Numbered from the stretch's first letter, positions 17,211 to 28,157 are shown. The stretch is DNA of 64,000 nucleotides from a beta proteobacterium CB (GCA_000342265.1 CP004348.1:558001-622000); one strand, 5' to 3'. Notes: generated by a model not told the origin, from the sequence alone. Numbers and translations are program-made.

Positions 17211-18182
17211 TTAGAAGCTTGCGGCTAGACCAATAGATGTACCTCGGACGTTCTGTCCAAATTGATAACGAAATACCAGTCTTACCCTGCTAAACATGGG
17301 GTCAGATGCACTTCTGTCTATTTCAAATCCAGTGCCCACTGAGGATAGCGAGTCAAATCCAAGGGCGCCACGCAGTTGACCCAGAAACTCGGTGTGAGCT
17401 AATTCAAATACAGCTCTTAAAGGTCTTTCCAATACCGTTAGTGGAGTGGGGTATCTAGCCCGTGCCCACAAACCTAAGCTTTGTGAATCTGCGGAGCCTT
17501 GAACAGCAGTTGAACTATCAAAGGTGTTGATAGCGATATTGGTGTAACGCAATTCGGCATCGTATTCACGTTCAGGTTTGTAATCTTCGTAATCGAGCAT
17601 TAATGAGCCGCCAGTGCCATACGCATTCATGCGACCCCCATTTAAGAACTGCAAGTCCACCCCAGTTTTATTTTCTATGATGCGACCGGCAACAGAGAGA
17701 TCACTCTCCACGTGGCCGAGCATGATGTTGGCGATTGGACGAATGCGTAAGTTCTCTGTTAGCGGGAAATCCCAGCCGATGCCGCCTGTACCGGTAATGC
17801 CAGTCCATTTAACGGGAACCGTAACACTCGAGTTACCTATGCCATCAGTAAAGGTTGGGTCGTAGCGATTGAAGGCAATCGTGCCCTCAAGATAGAGTGG
17901 AAAGTTGGCGCTAATGCGGTCACCGCCCCCAAGAGAAATCATTTGCAAGCTTTGGTTATCGCCACCCTTATCTCGGATCGATAGTGATCCGGTAGTGACA
18001 TCCGGGGTGAGCGAGTAACCCGTGATGGTCATAAATGCATCGGTACGTTTTTTGAGGTAATTGTTGGCAGCGACCGTAAATTGGCCTCCTGCCTGCGCAT
18101 GGACGCAATGCACTTGAACTGCGATTGATAGTGCAATTGATAATTTAAGGAGGGTGGCGATCGATTTCATAAACAATTGCAC
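17211..18182 (-). CDS. Outer-membrane beta-barrel protein of unknown function
   Basis: The GTG at 18182 has an AGGA site 6-7 nt upstream; the ATG at 18170 is the alternative. Residues to about 30 are a signal peptide (CVHAQAG). The remainder is made of alternating amphipathic strands with aromatic girdles and ends in a strand terminating with Phe (GTSIGLAASF), the usual BamA recognition signal. I recognise no named family. It converges on the NlpC/P60-like gene with only 11 bp between stops. Confidence 0.72.
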   Translation of the reverse strand: MQLFMKSIATLLKLSIALSIAVQVHCVHAQAGGQFTVAANNYLKKRTDAFMTITGYSLTPDVTTGSLSIRDKGGDNQSLQMISLGGGDRISANFPLYLEGTIAFNRYDPTFTDGIGNSSVTVPVKWTGITGTGGIGWDFPLTENLRIRPIANIMLGHVESDLSVAGRIIENKTGVDLQFLNGGRMNAYGTGGSLMLDYEDYKPEREYDAELRYTNIAINTFDSSTAVQGSADSQSLGLWARARYPTPLTVLERPLRAVFELAHTEFLGQLRGALGFDSLSSVGTGFEIDRSASDPMFSRVRLVFRYQFGQNVRGTSIGLAASF

Positions 18183-18227
18183 CGAATCCTAAATCAATCA
18201 CCCCTTCTTGGGAAGTTAGCCCTAGGG

Positions 18228-19142
18228 CTAGCTTCGAAGTTTTTCTTTCAAAGCGGCCATTTGATCTTGAGCGGCTACTTCTCCAGCGAGTATTGCGGCA
18301 TTTCTGGATTTGAAGTCGCCACTGCTCATTTGTTTGAGGTGAGGGGTGATCACAATATCAGCGCTCTTGAGTTCGTACTGATTAATGCTTCGCTGCATGA
18401 TGGATATGGTTTGTTGCATGATGCCAAAGGTTCCGCTGGCATCTTGATGCACTGGTTCAGAGGAGATGTTGACCGCAATCACAATTGTTGCACCCATCTG
18501 CCGGGCATAACTCACTGGGACGGGGGCAACCAAGCCGCCGTCAACATATTCTTTGCCGCTAATGACTGCCGGCTGGAATACCCCTGGAACGCTACATGAG
18601 GCGCGTACTGCTAGACCTGTATTACCAGAGCGAAACAAAATGCCTTTGCCCGACTGCAACTCAGTCGCCACAATACCTAGAGGGATACGCATTTGCTCAA
18701 TCGATTTATTTTGTACTTCGCGATTGACCATGTTCTGAAGGGCATCCCCTTTTATGAGGCCGCCAAATCTTCCAGCAAAAGGCAGTCCCCAGTCAGCAAT
18801 CGTGGCTTCATCCAGATTTAAGGCGAGCCGGTTCAGATCGTTGCCGGTCGCTCCAGAGGCAAGTAGCGCTGCAATAACACTGCCGGCACTACTGCCGACC
18901 ACGAGATCGGGTCGAATGCCTTGAGCTTCTAAGGCCTTAATGACGCCGACGTGGGCAAAACCTCGAGCCGCTCCTGCACCCAGAGCTAAGCCAACTATAG
19001 GCTTGCGACTGCTCATTAAGCTACACCCAGCCAGGCTTGAGCCCCCAATGAGGGCGCCTAAACCAAGACCCAGACCTAGAAAACGGCGTCTAGCGTCAAT
19101 CTCGGGTGATAAAAGTGGGGGTAGGGCTGTATTTTCTTGCAT
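18228..19142 (-). CDS. Patatin-like phospholipase with Tat-type lipoprotein signal (RssA-like)
   Basis: From the ATG at 19142 the protein has 304 residues. The N-terminus contains ARRRFLGLGLG, a twin-arginine motif, followed by lipobox LAGC with Cys40, which predicts a folded lipoprotein. The patatin core has GAGAARGFAHVG (oxyanion loop), GSSAG with nucleophile Ser85, and DGG with Asp201 of the Ser-Asp dyad. Family members hydrolyse acyl esters of lipids. Export of a patatin enzyme by Tat as a lipoprotein is uncommon compared with cytoplasmic RssA. The start is uncertain because the best AGGGAGG site is 17 nt upstream. Confidence 0.83.
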   Translation of the reverse strand: MQENTALPPLLSPEIDARRRFLGLGLGLGALIGGSSLAGCSLMSSRKPIVGLALGAGAARGFAHVGVIKALEAQGIRPDLVVGSSAGSVIAALLASGATGNDLNRLALNLDEATIADWGLPFAGRFGGLIKGDALQNMVNREVQNKSIEQMRIPLGIVATELQSGKGILFRSGNTGLAVRASCSVPGVFQPAVISGKEYVDGGLVAPVPVSYARQMGATIVIAVNISSEPVHQDASGTFGIMQQTISIMQRSINQYELKSADIVITPHLKQMSSGDFKSRNAAILAGEVAAQDQMAALKEKLRS

Positions 19143-19344
19143 GTGGCTATTGTATTGAGCCTCCCTTATAATGACCAAACGGTGAGCGAAAAAGACTTCG
19201 TTTCAGCGCGGGTTGCTCTCCCTTAAAGGTTTTGGGAGATGAAGTGCCCGTAGTAGCTAAATGGCGCCACCAGAACACTACCAACCCATTATTGAAATAC
19301 ATTTTTATAGCCTCATCAGGCCCTTGCCTGATAGCCCGAATTTT

Positions 19345-20094
19345 ATGGATGATCACAATAAACGCGTAATAGAAACAGCCCTCTTGTGCGCGCAAGAACC
19401 ACTGACAGTTGCTGATCTGACGCGCTTATTTGCCGAAGACGTTGCCGCCGGCGAAATTGAAGACGCCCTCTTGGAGCTTCAAAAAGCTTGGGAAGACAAA
19501 GGCATGGAGTTGGTGCACATTGCGACTGGCTGGCGTTTTCAAAGCCGCTTAGCGATGCGTGAATATCTTGATCGTTTAACTCCAGAAAAGCCGCCAAAGT
19601 ATTCCCGTGCGGTGATGGAAACCTTAGCGATTATTGCCTACCGCCAACCCGTTACCCGTGGTGAGATCGAGGAGATTCGTGGCGTTGCGGTCAGTAGCAA
19701 TGTGATGAAGCAGTTAGAGGATCGCGGTTGGGTTGAGGTGATAGGCCACAAGGAGACTGTTGGTCGCCCCGGTTTGTATGCCACTACCAAGCAATTTTTA
19801 GATGATTTAAGCCTGACCAATTTACAAAGCTTGCCAATGTTAGAAGATGCTGCGCCAATGGCTGCGGCAGAGCAGTTGGGTCAAGCAGTAATGGTGTTTG
19901 ATCCGAGCGCTACTGTGGAAACAGTCATTGAGTTGGATGAAAACGGCCAGCCGATTATTCAACAGACAAACGAAGAATCCATTAGCGAAGAAGTTGTTGC
20001 TGAGATTGCTGATGATGAAATCAGCGAAGAGATGAGTGAAGAAGTAGAAGAAGTTTCTCCAGAGTCTGAAGAAAAACCAGACGAACAAAAATAA
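19345..20094 (+). CDS. scpB: Segregation and condensation protein ScpB
   Basis: From the ATG at 19345 the product is 249 residues; an in-frame ATG at 19261 would add 28 residues. ScpB forms a dimer of winged helices that links ScpA to the SMC complex in chromosome compaction. Visible landmarks are VIETALLCAQEPLTVADL, the central PKYSRAVMETLAIIAYRQPV, TRGEIEEIRGV and VGRPGLYATT. After residue 180 comes an acidic, low-complexity tail. No scpA is adjacent; rluB follows after 6 nt, a common pairing. Confidence 0.93.
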   Translation: MDDHNKRVIETALLCAQEPLTVADLTRLFAEDVAAGEIEDALLELQKAWEDKGMELVHIATGWRFQSRLAMREYLDRLTPEKPPKYSRAVMETLAIIAYRQPVTRGEIEEIRGVAVSSNVMKQLEDRGWVEVIGHKETVGRPGLYATTKQFLDDLSLTNLQSLPMLEDAAPMAAAEQLGQAVMVFDPSATVETVIELDENGQPIIQQTNEESISEEVVAEIADDEISEEMSEEVEEVSPESEEKPDEQK

Positions 20095-20100
20095 TTATTA

Positions 20101-21861
20101 ATGACAAGTCATAACGAAAACGATTCATCTCCGATTAATCCTAAATCGGACAACTCCCCTGGTTCTGAAGCTGCATCTAATCCTGCAGAAGGTGCGAAGG
20201 GCGAAGGGCGCGAAGGCGGTCAGCGTCGTCCGCGCCGCCAAGGCGCAGGGGCTAGCAAGCATCCCTTCAATAAGAAGCGCCCATTCAATAAAGATCGGCC
20301 ACGTCGTGAGGGCGGTGAGTCTGGTGGGCAGCGTGAGGGTGGCAATAATGCATCCGCTAAGCTCGCACCAAATCCGGCAGAGAGCGAAGCTTTGTTTGCA
20401 TCAGTGGTTTCTGGAGAATTCGATGCCGCATTAGATGCGCCTGAAGTAGTTGAGGTTAAAAATCCAGATGGCCTAAATGAGAATGAGATTTCTCATCAGA
20501 CTGGCGCAGAGCGCCGTGCACAACGCGTGCGTCATGATGAAGATGCCGATGCGCCTAGCGATGATGAGATGAGCAGTTTGCAATTTGCAAACATTGATGA
20601 TTTACCACTCAGCTTGCGTGATGAAGTTTGGTCAGACCTGGATGGTTTAGATGACGAAGCTGATGACGAAGACACAGTCAAGTTACATAAGGTATTGGCT
20701 GATGTCGGCATGGGATCGCGTCGCGATATGGAAGACTTGATTATTCAAGGACGCGTATCCGTAAATGGCTTACCAGCCCATATAGGTCAACGTATTGGTC
20801 CTACCGATCAAGTGCGTATTAACGGCAAGCCAGTTCATCGTAAGATTCAGACTAAGCCACCACGCGTGATCATGTATCACAAGCCTGCTGGTGAAATCGT
20901 GAGCCAGTCGGATCCCGAAGGTCGTCCAACCGTATTTGATCGCTTACCAAAACCACGTCAAGGACGCTGGATTGCAGTAGGGCGTTTGGACTTTAATACT
21001 GAAGGCCTATTGTTGTTTACGACATCGGGTGAACTGGCTAATCGCTTAATGCATCCCCGCTATGGTGTTGAGCGTGAGTACGCTGTCCGTATTTTGGGCG
21101 ATCTGAGCCAAGAAAATATGGCTCAATTAAAGAGTGGCATAACCTTAGATGACGGCCAAGCTAAATTCTTGCGTCTTTCGATGGGTGGTGGGGAAGGCGC
21201 AAACCGTTGGTATCACGTTGCTTTGACTGAAGGTCGTAACCGCGAGGTGCGCCGTATGTTTGAAGCGGTTGGTCATACAGTGTCCCGCTTAATCCGCACT
21301 CGTTACGGCATTTTCTTATTACCCCCTCGCTTGAGGCGGGGCAAGTGGGAAGAGATTGAGGCTGGTGGCATTTATAACCTGATGAAGTTTGCAGGCTTAA
21401 AAATGCCTCAGCCACAAGACAAGGGCCGCAATCCCAATGCTCAGGGTCGCGATCGCCGCCCTGCTGCTGGCGAAGATTTTCAGCCTGATCCAATGCAAAC
21501 CTCTGTTTCTTATTGGGGTTCTCGCGATGCTTTAACTCAGGCCAGCGGACACGGAGCCCTCACTCATCAAGCTCGCGGTGGTAAACCGGGCGGAGGTGGT
21601 TCTAGTGAAGGCCGTGGCCCTTTCCGTGGCCGTACCCAAGGCGGTCGTCCTGGAGCAGGTGGTCAGGGTGGTCAAGGTGGTGGACAGGGAGGCCAGGGCC
21701 AAAACCGCAATAAAGGTAAGAAAGTTCACCATGGACAGTCTGCTTTTGTGACGGCAAGCCCTCAAAGCCCTGGAAATGGCCCTAAACGAGGAGCACCAAA
21801 AGGGCGCAAACCATTCAATAAAGGCCCTAGAAAACCCCGAAATCCAAGCGAAAGCTTCTGA
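20101..21861 (+). CDS. rluB: 23S rRNA pseudouridine synthase RluB with long N- and C-terminal extensions
   Basis: The 586-residue protein has an RsuA/RluB core: an S4 RNA-binding domain from about residue 193 ([20 protein letters not shown]) and a synthase domain with catalytic Asp near 296 in [13 protein letters not shown]. RluB modifies U2605 of 23S rRNA in E. coli. The core is flanked by a basic/acidic low-complexity N-terminus ([19 protein letters not shown]) and a Gly/Arg/Gln-rich C-terminal tail ([15 protein letters not shown]), roughly doubling the usual length. Such RGG-like tails suit RNA binding. It is co-transcribed with scpB. Confidence 0.92.
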   Translation: MTSHNENDSSPINPKSDNSPGSEAASNPAEGAKGEGREGGQRRPRRQGAGASKHPFNKKRPFNKDRPRREGGESGGQREGGNNASAKLAPNPAESEALFASVVSGEFDAALDAPEVVEVKNPDGLNENEISHQTGAERRAQRVRHDEDADAPSDDEMSSLQFANIDDLPLSLRDEVWSDLDGLDDEADDEDTVKLHKVLADVGMGSRRDMEDLIIQGRVSVNGLPAHIGQRIGPTDQVRINGKPVHRKIQTKPPRVIMYHKPAGEIVSQSDPEGRPTVFDRLPKPRQGRWIAVGRLDFNTEGLLLFTTSGELANRLMHPRYGVEREYAVRILGDLSQENMAQLKSGITLDDGQAKFLRLSMGGGEGANRWYHVALTEGRNREVRRMFEAVGHTVSRLIRTRYGIFLLPPRLRRGKWEEIEAGGIYNLMKFAGLKMPQPQDKGRNPNAQGRDRRPAAGEDFQPDPMQTSVSYWGSRDALTQASGHGALTHQARGGKPGGGGSSEGRGPFRGRTQGGRPGAGGQGGQGGGQGGQGQNRNKGKKVHHGQSAFVTASPQSPGNGPKRGAPKGRKPFNKGPRKPRNPSESF

Positions 21862-21888
21862 TTTCTATCGGTTTTCCTCTAAATCGGC

Positions 21889-21894
21889 TATAAT
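21889..21894 (+). promoter_or_regulatory. -10 box of the rimP-nusA-infB leader promoter
   Basis: A consensus TATAAT is present with a weak -35 region near 21866. It sits just downstream of the rluB stop and would start RNA near 21901, giving a leader of about 134 nt before the rimP GTG. Confidence 0.5.
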
Positions 21895-21900
21895 TTTGGT

Positions 21901-22011
21901 CTTACAGCAGTTCGCTGCTGTTTTAAGTTGTTACCGACTGATGTTGCGATCAACGTAAGTCGGCCTGTTCTGAATTTCGAGAATATGGGCTTCAAAGCCC
22001 ATTTTTTTTTG
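21901..22011 (+). ncRNA. Structured rimP leader or independent small RNA (candidate)
   Basis: The predicted transcript folds by eye into three elements. The first is ACAGCAG-TTCG-CTGCTGT (21904-21921), closed by a stable UUCG tetraloop. The second is a nested stem with arms CCGACT and AGTCGG around GTTG/CAAC, at about 21933-21964. The third is ATGGGC/GCCCAT (21985-22002) followed by a run of T. Promoter-to-terminator length is about 110 nt. It could be an attenuator of the rimP-nusA-infB operon, analogous in position to the rimP leader known from gammaproteobacteria, or a separate sRNA. Confidence 0.45.
21985..22011 (+). terminator. Terminator-like hairpin upstream of rimP
   Basis: The stem ATGGGC/GCCCAT with loop TTCAAA is followed directly by nine T. 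Because it lies 24 nt before the rimP start and after a good -10 box, it may work as an attenuator instead of a simple end for rluB transcripts. Confidence 0.75.
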
Positions 22012-22034
22012 CCGTTTTGGATTGAAGGGTATTT

Positions 22035-22526
22035 GTGAAGGATCAGCGGATTATTTCTGCAGAAGTAGAAAACCTAGGGTACACGCTAGTCGATATCGAG
22101 CGTGAAGCCGGAGGTTTGCTGCGTGTCACGATTGAAAACCCGGATTACGAGCGCTTGATTAATGTCCAGGATTGCGAAAAGGTAAGTCACCAGCTGAGCT
22201 ACACCCTGCCAGTGGAAAACATTCCCTTTGAGCGTCTAGAGATTTCTTCTCCTGGTCTAGATCGCCCTGTGAAGACAGCGGCTGATTACGAGCGTTTTTC
22301 TGGAATGGAAGTGGATTTGAAATTGCGAGTTGCCGTTGGCGATCGCAAGAAGTTTCGTGGTGTGTTGCAAGGTTTGCTGAGTGGTGAGTTGGACTCGCCT
22401 GATGCGAAGTTTGGTTTGTTGTTTGAAGGTGCTGATGGCACTGAATCTCAATTGGAGTTTTCTTTAGCCGAAGTCGATAAGACTCGGTTGGTCCCTGTTA
22501 TTGATTTCAAAGGAAGAAAGTCATGA
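22035..22526 (+). CDS. rimP: Ribosome maturation factor RimP
   Basis: RimP assists assembly of the 30S subunit. The 163-residue protein starts at GTG behind GAAGGG. It shows the family pattern: [45 protein letters not shown] [13 protein letters not shown], and a C-terminal SH3-like half ([12 protein letters not shown]). Its stop overlaps the nusA start (ATGA). It opens the conserved rimP-nusA-infB-rbfA-truB operon. Confidence 0.95.
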   Translation: MKDQRIISAEVENLGYTLVDIEREAGGLLRVTIENPDYERLINVQDCEKVSHQLSYTLPVENIPFERLEISSPGLDRPVKTAADYERFSGMEVDLKLRVAVGDRKKFRGVLQGLLSGELDSPDAKFGLLFEGADGTESQLEFSLAEVDKTRLVPVIDFKGRKS

Positions 22527-24004
22527 GCCGAGAAGTTCTCATGTTGGCAGACGCCTTAGCGCGTGAAAAGAACGTAGATCAAGCGATTGTGTTTGAGGCG
22601 CTAGAGATGGCGTTGGCATCAGCCACTAAGAAGCGTTATCCGACAGAAGATGTAGATATTCGTGTATCGATCGATCGTGATTCTGGTGAATACGAAACCT
22701 TCCGTCGCTGGTTAGTTGTTCCTGATGAAGCGGGTCTCCAAGAGCCGGATAAAGAAATCCTCCATTTTGAAGCGCTCGAGCAATTCCCTGACATGGAAGT
22801 TGGCGAATACATCGAAGAGCAAATCGAATCTTTAGCCTTTGGCCGTATCGGTGCACAAGCCGCCAAGCAAGTGATCTTGCAGCGCATTCGTGATGCTGAA
22901 CGTGAGCAGATTTTGAATGACTACCTTGAGCGTGGCGAAAAAGTCATGACCGGTACCGTGAAGCGTGCTGACAAGAATGGTTTGATTATTGAATCTGGCC
23001 GTGTCGAAGCATTGTTGCGCCGCGATCAAATGATTCCAAAAGAGAATCTCCGTTCTGGTGACCGCGTACGCGCTTACATTCTGAAGGTAGATCGTGAAGC
23101 CCGTGGCCCACAGATCGAACTCTCACGTACTTGCCCTGATTTCTTGATCAAGTTGTTTGAGAACGAAGTTCCAGAGATGGAGCAAGGTTTATTGGAGATT
23201 AAGGGTGCAGCTCGTGACCCTGGTATCCGCGCAAAAATTGCCGTGATTACTTATGACAAGCGTATCGATCCCATCGGTACTTGCGTTGGTGTTCGTGGCA
23301 CACGCGTTACTGCAGTTCGTAACGAAGTGGCTGGCGAAGCAGTCGACATCGTATTGTGGTCTGAAGATCCAGCGCAATTTGTAATTGGCGCTTTGGCTCC
23401 AGCTCAAGTGTCTTCTATCGTGGTGGACGAAGAGCGTCACGCCATGGATGTAGTGGTGGATGAAGAGAACTTGGCAATTGCCATTGGCCGTAGCGGACAG
23501 AACGTTCGTTTAGCCAGTGAATTGACTGGTTGGCAGATCAACATCATGACTCCAGAAGAGTCTGCTGAGAAAACCGAAAAAGAAGCCGCTTCTGTTCGTC
23601 AATTGTTCATGGACAAATTGGACGTTGACCAAGAAGTTGCTGATATCTTGATTGAAGAAGGTTTCAACACATTGGAAGAGGTTGCTTATGTACCCCTTTC
23701 TGAAATGTTAGAAATCGATTCTTTCGATGAAGACACCGTAAACGAATTGCGTACTCGTGCACGTGACTCCCTCTTGACCATGGAATTGGCAAAAGAAGAG
23801 CGCGTTGGCGAAGTCTCACAAGATTTACGTTCCCTTGAGGGAATGACCACTGAATTGATTGCTAAGCTTGCTGACAATCAAGTTCATACCCGTGACGACT
23901 TAGCTGAACTGGCTGTTGATGAGCTAGTTGAGGCGACACAAATTGACGAAGAAACTGCGAAAACGCTCATCATGAAAGCGCGCGAACATTGGTTTACTTC
24001 ATGA
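22523..24004 (+). CDS. nusA: Transcription termination/antitermination protein NusA
   Basis: NusA binds RNA polymerase and controls pausing, termination and antitermination. The 493-residue protein has the N-terminal polymerase-binding domain (to about 130), an S1 domain with [18 protein letters not shown]1 with [16 protein letters not shown]2 with [15 protein letters not shown], and two acidic C-terminal repeats as in gamma/betaproteobacteria. It overlaps rimP by 4 nt. Confidence 0.97.
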   Translation: MSREVLMLADALAREKNVDQAIVFEALEMALASATKKRYPTEDVDIRVSIDRDSGEYETFRRWLVVPDEAGLQEPDKEILHFEALEQFPDMEVGEYIEEQIESLAFGRIGAQAAKQVILQRIRDAEREQILNDYLERGEKVMTGTVKRADKNGLIIESGRVEALLRRDQMIPKENLRSGDRVRAYILKVDREARGPQIELSRTCPDFLIKLFENEVPEMEQGLLEIKGAARDPGIRAKIAVITYDKRIDPIGTCVGVRGTRVTAVRNEVAGEAVDIVLWSEDPAQFVIGALAPAQVSSIVVDEERHAMDVVVDEENLAIAIGRSGQNVRLASELTGWQINIMTPEESAEKTEKEAASVRQLFMDKLDVDQEVADILIEEGFNTLEEVAYVPLSEMLEIDSFDEDTVNELRTRARDSLLTMELAKEERVGEVSQDLRSLEGMTTELIAKLADNQVHTRDDLAELAVDELVEATQIDEETAKTLIMKAREHWFTS

Positions 24005-24017
24005 GAGGAAGTAGTGC

Positions 24018-26804
24018 ATGGCAACAACAGTAAAAGTACTCGCTAAAGAATTAAAACGTACCGCGCCAGACCTTCTGGAGCAATTGAAGGCGGCCGGTAT
24101 CGAAAAGGGTTCTGAGGACGACAGCATTACCGAGAAGGACAAGACTGTCCTGCTTGAGCATTTGCAAAAAGAGCATGGCAGTGCAGATACAGGTAGCCGT
24201 AAAAAGATTACCTTAATCAAGCGCGAAAACTCCGAGATTCGTCAGGCAGACTCTGCTGGGCGCACTCGTACCGTTCAGGTTGAGGTTCGCAAAAAGCGCG
24301 TGCTAGTTAAAGCGGGAGATAAAGCTCCTGAAGAGACGCCGGCCGCTAAAGAAGTTGCTCCTGCAGCCCCTGCTAAACCTATCCTTTCCGCTGAAGAGTT
24401 AGAAAAACGTGCAGCCGAAGCAACTCGCCAGGCTGAGTTATTGGCTCGTCAAGAAGCGGAGATGAAGGCGGCTGAAGATGCTCGCCAAAAAGAACTCGAT
24501 GCTGCGGCGGCTGCAAGTGCGGTTGAGCCAGTTGTTGAAAAAGTAGCCAAGTCAGTTGATGATGCCTCTGTTGCTGAAGCGGCTGCTGCAAAGGCTGCTG
24601 ACAAAAAAGCGCAAGCTGATAAAGCTGCTAAAGATATCGCTGATGCCAATAAAGCGCAGTTAGCGGATATTACAAAACGTCGTGCCGCTGCTGAAGCTGA
24701 AGCTTTAGCAATTCGCGACATGATGAGTGCGCCTGCCCGTGTTCTCAAGGCGCCAAGTGAGATTGCTGCTGAGGAGGCCAAAAAAGGCACCCTGCACAAG
24801 CCTGCCAAGGTTGAAGGTGCTGACGATAAGAAAAAAGCAGTTGCTAAGGTTGGCGGCAAGACCATTAAGTCTGCGGAGACTTCATCAACTTGGCAAGAAG
24901 AGGGCGCCAAGAAACCAGGCGGTCTCAAGACTCGTGGCGACAGCTCTGGTGGTGTAGGTGGTTGGCGTTCAGGCGGCGGCAGAAGAAAGCAACGTCAAAT
25001 TGCAGAAGCCAACGTCGATACCAACTTCCAAGTTCCGACAGAACCCGTTGTGCGCGATGTTCATGTTCCTGAAACTATTACCGTTGCTGAGTTAGCTCAT
25101 GCAATGGCCGTAAAGAGTGCAGAAGTGATTAAGCTCTTGATGGGTATGGGTCAAATGGTAACAATCAACCAGATCTTAGATCAAGATACGGCAATGATCA
25201 TCGTGGAAGAAATGGGCCACACTGCCCATGCTGCTAAGTTAGATGATCCAGATTTAGATCTCGGTATTACTGGCCACGATGCAGAGTTATTGCCGCGTCC
25301 ACCAGTTGTTACGGTGATGGGTCACGTTGACCACGGTAAAACATCTTTGCTCGATAAGATTCGTGCAGCTAAGGTTGCTACTGGTGAAGCCGGTGGTATT
25401 ACCCAGCACATTGGTGCTTATCACGTTGAAACTCCACGCGGCATGATTACCTTCCTGGATACTCCGGGTCACGAAGCCTTTACGGCTATGCGTGCCCGCG
25501 GTGCTAAGGCAACGGATATCGTGATCTTGGTTGTTGCAGCAGATGACGGCGTGATGCCACAAACTAAAGAAGCGATTCACCATGCGGTAGCCGGTGGCGT
25601 ACCTATTGTTGTGGCAATTAATAAGATTGATAAACCAGAAGCCAATTCAGAGCGTGTAAAAACGGAGCTGGTTGCTGAGCAAGTGGTTCCAGAAGAATAC
25701 GGTGGTGATGTTCCATTCATCGGAGTTTCTGCAAAAACAGGTGAGGGTATTGATGCCTTGCTTGAGAACGTGCTCTTGCAAGCGGAAATTCTGGAGCTCA
25801 AGGCTGCGAAAGATGCTCCTGCGCAAGGTCTCGTTATTGAGGCGCGCTTGGATAAAGGGCGCGGTCCTGTTGCTACTATTTTGGTTCAGTCAGGCACGCT
25901 CAAGCGTGGCGATATGTTGTTGGCGGGTTCAACCTACGGTCGTGTTCGTGCGATGTTGGATGAAAACGGTAAGCCATGCAATGAAGCTGGCCCATCGATC
26001 CCTGTAGAGATCCAAGGTTTATCCGAAGTGCCTGCAGCTGGTGAATCAGTTCAAGTAGTGCCTGACGAGCGTAAAGCACGTGAGATCGCACTCTTCCGTC
26101 AAGGTAAGTTCCGTGATGTGAAGTTAGCTAAGCAGCAGGCATTCAAACTCGAGACCATGATGGAAAACATGGAAGAGGGTGCGATTGAGGCGAAGTTGTT
26201 GCCACTGATCATCAAAGCAGACGTACAAGGCTCTCAAGAAGCGTTGTCACAGTCATTACAAAAGCTCTCTACTGCAGAGGTGAAAGTTCAAATCGTTCAC
26301 GCAGCGGTGGGTGGCATTACTGAGACTGACGTCAATTTAGCCGTTGCTTCTAAGGCAGTCATTATTGGCTTTAACTCTCGTGCAGATGGTGCGGCACGTA
26401 AGTTGGCTGAGAACAATGGTGTAGATATTCGTTATCACAACATTATTTATGACGCGGTTGATGAAGTGAAAGCAGCCTTGAGCGGCATGTTGACACCAGA
26501 TAAGAAAGAAGAAATCACCGGTATGGTGGAGATTCGTCAAGTCTTCTTGGTATCTAAAGTTGGCGCGATTGCTGGTTGCTTGGTACTTGATGGCATCATC
26601 AAGCGTAACTCTAGTGTTCGCCTCTTGCGTGACAACGTAGTAATTTGGACTGGCGAATTGGATTCTCTCAAGCGCTTCAAAGATGACGCAAAAGATGTAC
26701 GCGCTGGTGTTGAGTGCGGCCTGTCATTAAAAGGCTACAACGATATCAAAGAAGGCGATCAACTCGAAGTCTTTGAGGTTACTGAAGTTGCCCGCACGCT
26801 CTAA
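24018..26804 (+). CDS. infB: Translation initiation factor IF-2
   Basis: IF-2 is the GTPase that places initiator tRNA in the ribosome. The 928-residue protein starts behind GAGGAAG. It has an N-terminal IF2_N module ([19 protein letters not shown]), a long Ala/Lys/Glu-rich linker, a second IF2_N near 350-400, and the G domain with GHVDHGKT near 435, DTPGHEAF near 480 and NKIDK near 535. Domains II-IV follow. Internal initiation sites for shorter IF-2 forms are possible but not evident. Confidence 0.97.
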   Translation: MATTVKVLAKELKRTAPDLLEQLKAAGIEKGSEDDSITEKDKTVLLEHLQKEHGSADTGSRKKITLIKRENSEIRQADSAGRTRTVQVEVRKKRVLVKAGDKAPEETPAAKEVAPAAPAKPILSAEELEKRAAEATRQAELLARQEAEMKAAEDARQKELDAAAAASAVEPVVEKVAKSVDDASVAEAAAAKAADKKAQADKAAKDIADANKAQLADITKRRAAAEAEALAIRDMMSAPARVLKAPSEIAAEEAKKGTLHKPAKVEGADDKKKAVAKVGGKTIKSAETSSTWQEEGAKKPGGLKTRGDSSGGVGGWRSGGGRRKQRQIAEANVDTNFQVPTEPVVRDVHVPETITVAELAHAMAVKSAEVIKLLMGMGQMVTINQILDQDTAMIIVEEMGHTAHAAKLDDPDLDLGITGHDAELLPRPPVVTVMGHVDHGKTSLLDKIRAAKVATGEAGGITQHIGAYHVETPRGMITFLDTPGHEAFTAMRARGAKATDIVILVVAADDGVMPQTKEAIHHAVAGGVPIVVAINKIDKPEANSERVKTELVAEQVVPEEYGGDVPFIGVSAKTGEGIDALLENVLLQAEILELKAAKDAPAQGLVIEARLDKGRGPVATILVQSGTLKRGDMLLAGSTYGRVRAMLDENGKPCNEAGPSIPVEIQGLSEVPAAGESVQVVPDERKAREIALFRQGKFRDVKLAKQQAFKLETMMENMEEGAIEAKLLPLIIKADVQGSQEALSQSLQKLSTAEVKVQIVHAAVGGITETDVNLAVASKAVIIGFNSRADGAARKLAENNGVDIRYHNIIYDAVDEVKAALSGMLTPDKKEEITGMVEIRQVFLVSKVGAIAGCLVLDGIIKRNSSVRLLRDNVVIWTGELDSLKRFKDDAKDVRAGVECGLSLKGYNDIKEGDQLEVFEVTEVARTL

Positions 26805-26818
26805 GGCGCACACCGTTA

Positions 26819-27187
26819 ATGCATAAAACTAGCCCTCATCGTAACCAGCGTCTCGCAGATCAAATTCAGCGAGACCTGGCCGAGCTAATCCCTCGCGAAT
26901 TGCGTAGCCCAAGCTTGGGTTTGATTACTTTGCAAAGTATTGAACTCACACCAGATTTGGCACATGCAAAAGTCTTTTTTACCGTTTTAGGTGCCGAGCC
27001 TGAAGTGGCATTGAAGGCTTTGCAGGATAAGGCGGGCTATTTGCATTCTTTGTTATTTAAGCGTTTGCATATTCATACTGTGCCAACCCTGCATTTCCAC
27101 TACGACAGTTCTGTCGAGCACGGCATTGAAATGTCTCGCTTGATTGATCAGGCAGTAGATAGTGATCGCAAAGACGAGAACGCGTAA
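26819..27187 (+). CDS. rbfA: 30S ribosome-binding factor RbfA
   Basis: The 122-residue KH-fold protein binds immature 30S subunits at 16S processing. Recognisable parts are [17 protein letters not shown] at the N-terminus, VFFTVLGAE in the core strand, and [21 protein letters not shown] at the end ([11 protein letters not shown] being family-typical). It begins 14 nt after infB and is followed by truB after 6 nt. Confidence 0.95.
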   Translation: MHKTSPHRNQRLADQIQRDLAELIPRELRSPSLGLITLQSIELTPDLAHAKVFFTVLGAEPEVALKALQDKAGYLHSLLFKRLHIHTVPTLHFHYDSSVEHGIEMSRLIDQAVDSDRKDENA

Positions 27188-27193
27188 ATAGCT

Positions 27194-28105
27194 ATGTCTG
27201 TACGTATCGATGGTGTTGTCTTGCTTGATAAACCTGCTGGCATGAGCTCGCAAGGTGCAGTTACAGCTGTGAAGCGTGCATTCAATGCTGAAAAAGCGGG
27301 GCATACCGGCACTCTAGATCCAATGGCAACTGGTTTATTGCCAATTTGCTTGGGTGAAGCTACGAAGTACTCTCAAGATTTATTGGAAGCTGATAAAACC
27401 TATATTGCTCAAGTGAAGTTTGGTCAGCGTACTGATACTGGTGATGCTGAAGGTCTAGTTATTGAAGAGCTTCCTTTGCCTGTATTTGCTGATGCAGCTA
27501 CTATCAAAGCCGCATTAGATGCTCTATTGCCAGCCTTTACTGGCCCGATTAGCCAGGTTCCGCCAATGTATTCTGCGCTCAAGCGTGATGGCAAGCCTCT
27601 CTATGAATACGCTCGTGCAGGTGTTGAGCTAGAACGTGCTCCACGCAATATTACGATTCATGCAATTCGTTGGACTAATGTCAATTGGCCAGAAGCTACC
27701 TTGGAAGTAAGTTGCAGCAAAGGCACTTACATTCGCGTATTGGCAGAAGATATTGGTAAGGCCTTAGGTTGTGGCGCCCACTTAGTTGGTCTGCGCCGAA
27801 CTGAAGTAGGTCACCTTACTCTCGAACAGTCTTTCACAATCGAATCGATTCAACAGGGCTTGCAAGACAGCTCAAGTTATATTTTGCCAGTCGATGCACT
27901 CTTGCAAACATTGCCACACTTAACTGTGGATGAGCAGCAGGCAAAACGTCTGGAGATGGGGCAACGAGTACCACTCAATATTCCTTCGATAGAAGCCTTA
28001 GTTCGGATCTATCGTGCAACTGCTGCTCCACATAACTTTATTGGTACTGGAGATTGGCGCTCTGGAGTTTTACATCCTAAGCGCTTGATCTCTTCTGCAC
28101 ATTAA
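27194..28105 (+). CDS. truB: tRNA pseudouridine(55) synthase TruB
   Basis: TruB makes pseudouridine 55 in the T-loop of tRNAs. The 303-residue protein begins with GVVLLDKPAGMSSQGAV, contains the catalytic Asp42 in GHTGTLDPMATGLLP, YSALKRDGKPLYEYAR, and the C-S-KGTYIR motif of the RNA-binding site. It closes the rimP operon; typA follows after 52 bp. Confidence 0.96.
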   Translation: MSVRIDGVVLLDKPAGMSSQGAVTAVKRAFNAEKAGHTGTLDPMATGLLPICLGEATKYSQDLLEADKTYIAQVKFGQRTDTGDAEGLVIEELPLPVFADAATIKAALDALLPAFTGPISQVPPMYSALKRDGKPLYEYARAGVELERAPRNITIHAIRWTNVNWPEATLEVSCSKGTYIRVLAEDIGKALGCGAHLVGLRRTEVGHLTLEQSFTIESIQQGLQDSSSYILPVDALLQTLPHLTVDEQQAKRLEMGQRVPLNIPSIEALVRIYRATAAPHNFIGTGDWRSGVLHPKRLISSAH

Positions 28106-28157
28106 CAACATTAACCCACTCATTTATTAACCTTATTCCTAACTTCAGAAGCTTCAC

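Noticed and set aside
24379..24928. Long minus-strand frames across infB
   Set aside because: They are Ala/Ser-rich shadows of the repetitive infB linker, with no start signals or domains.
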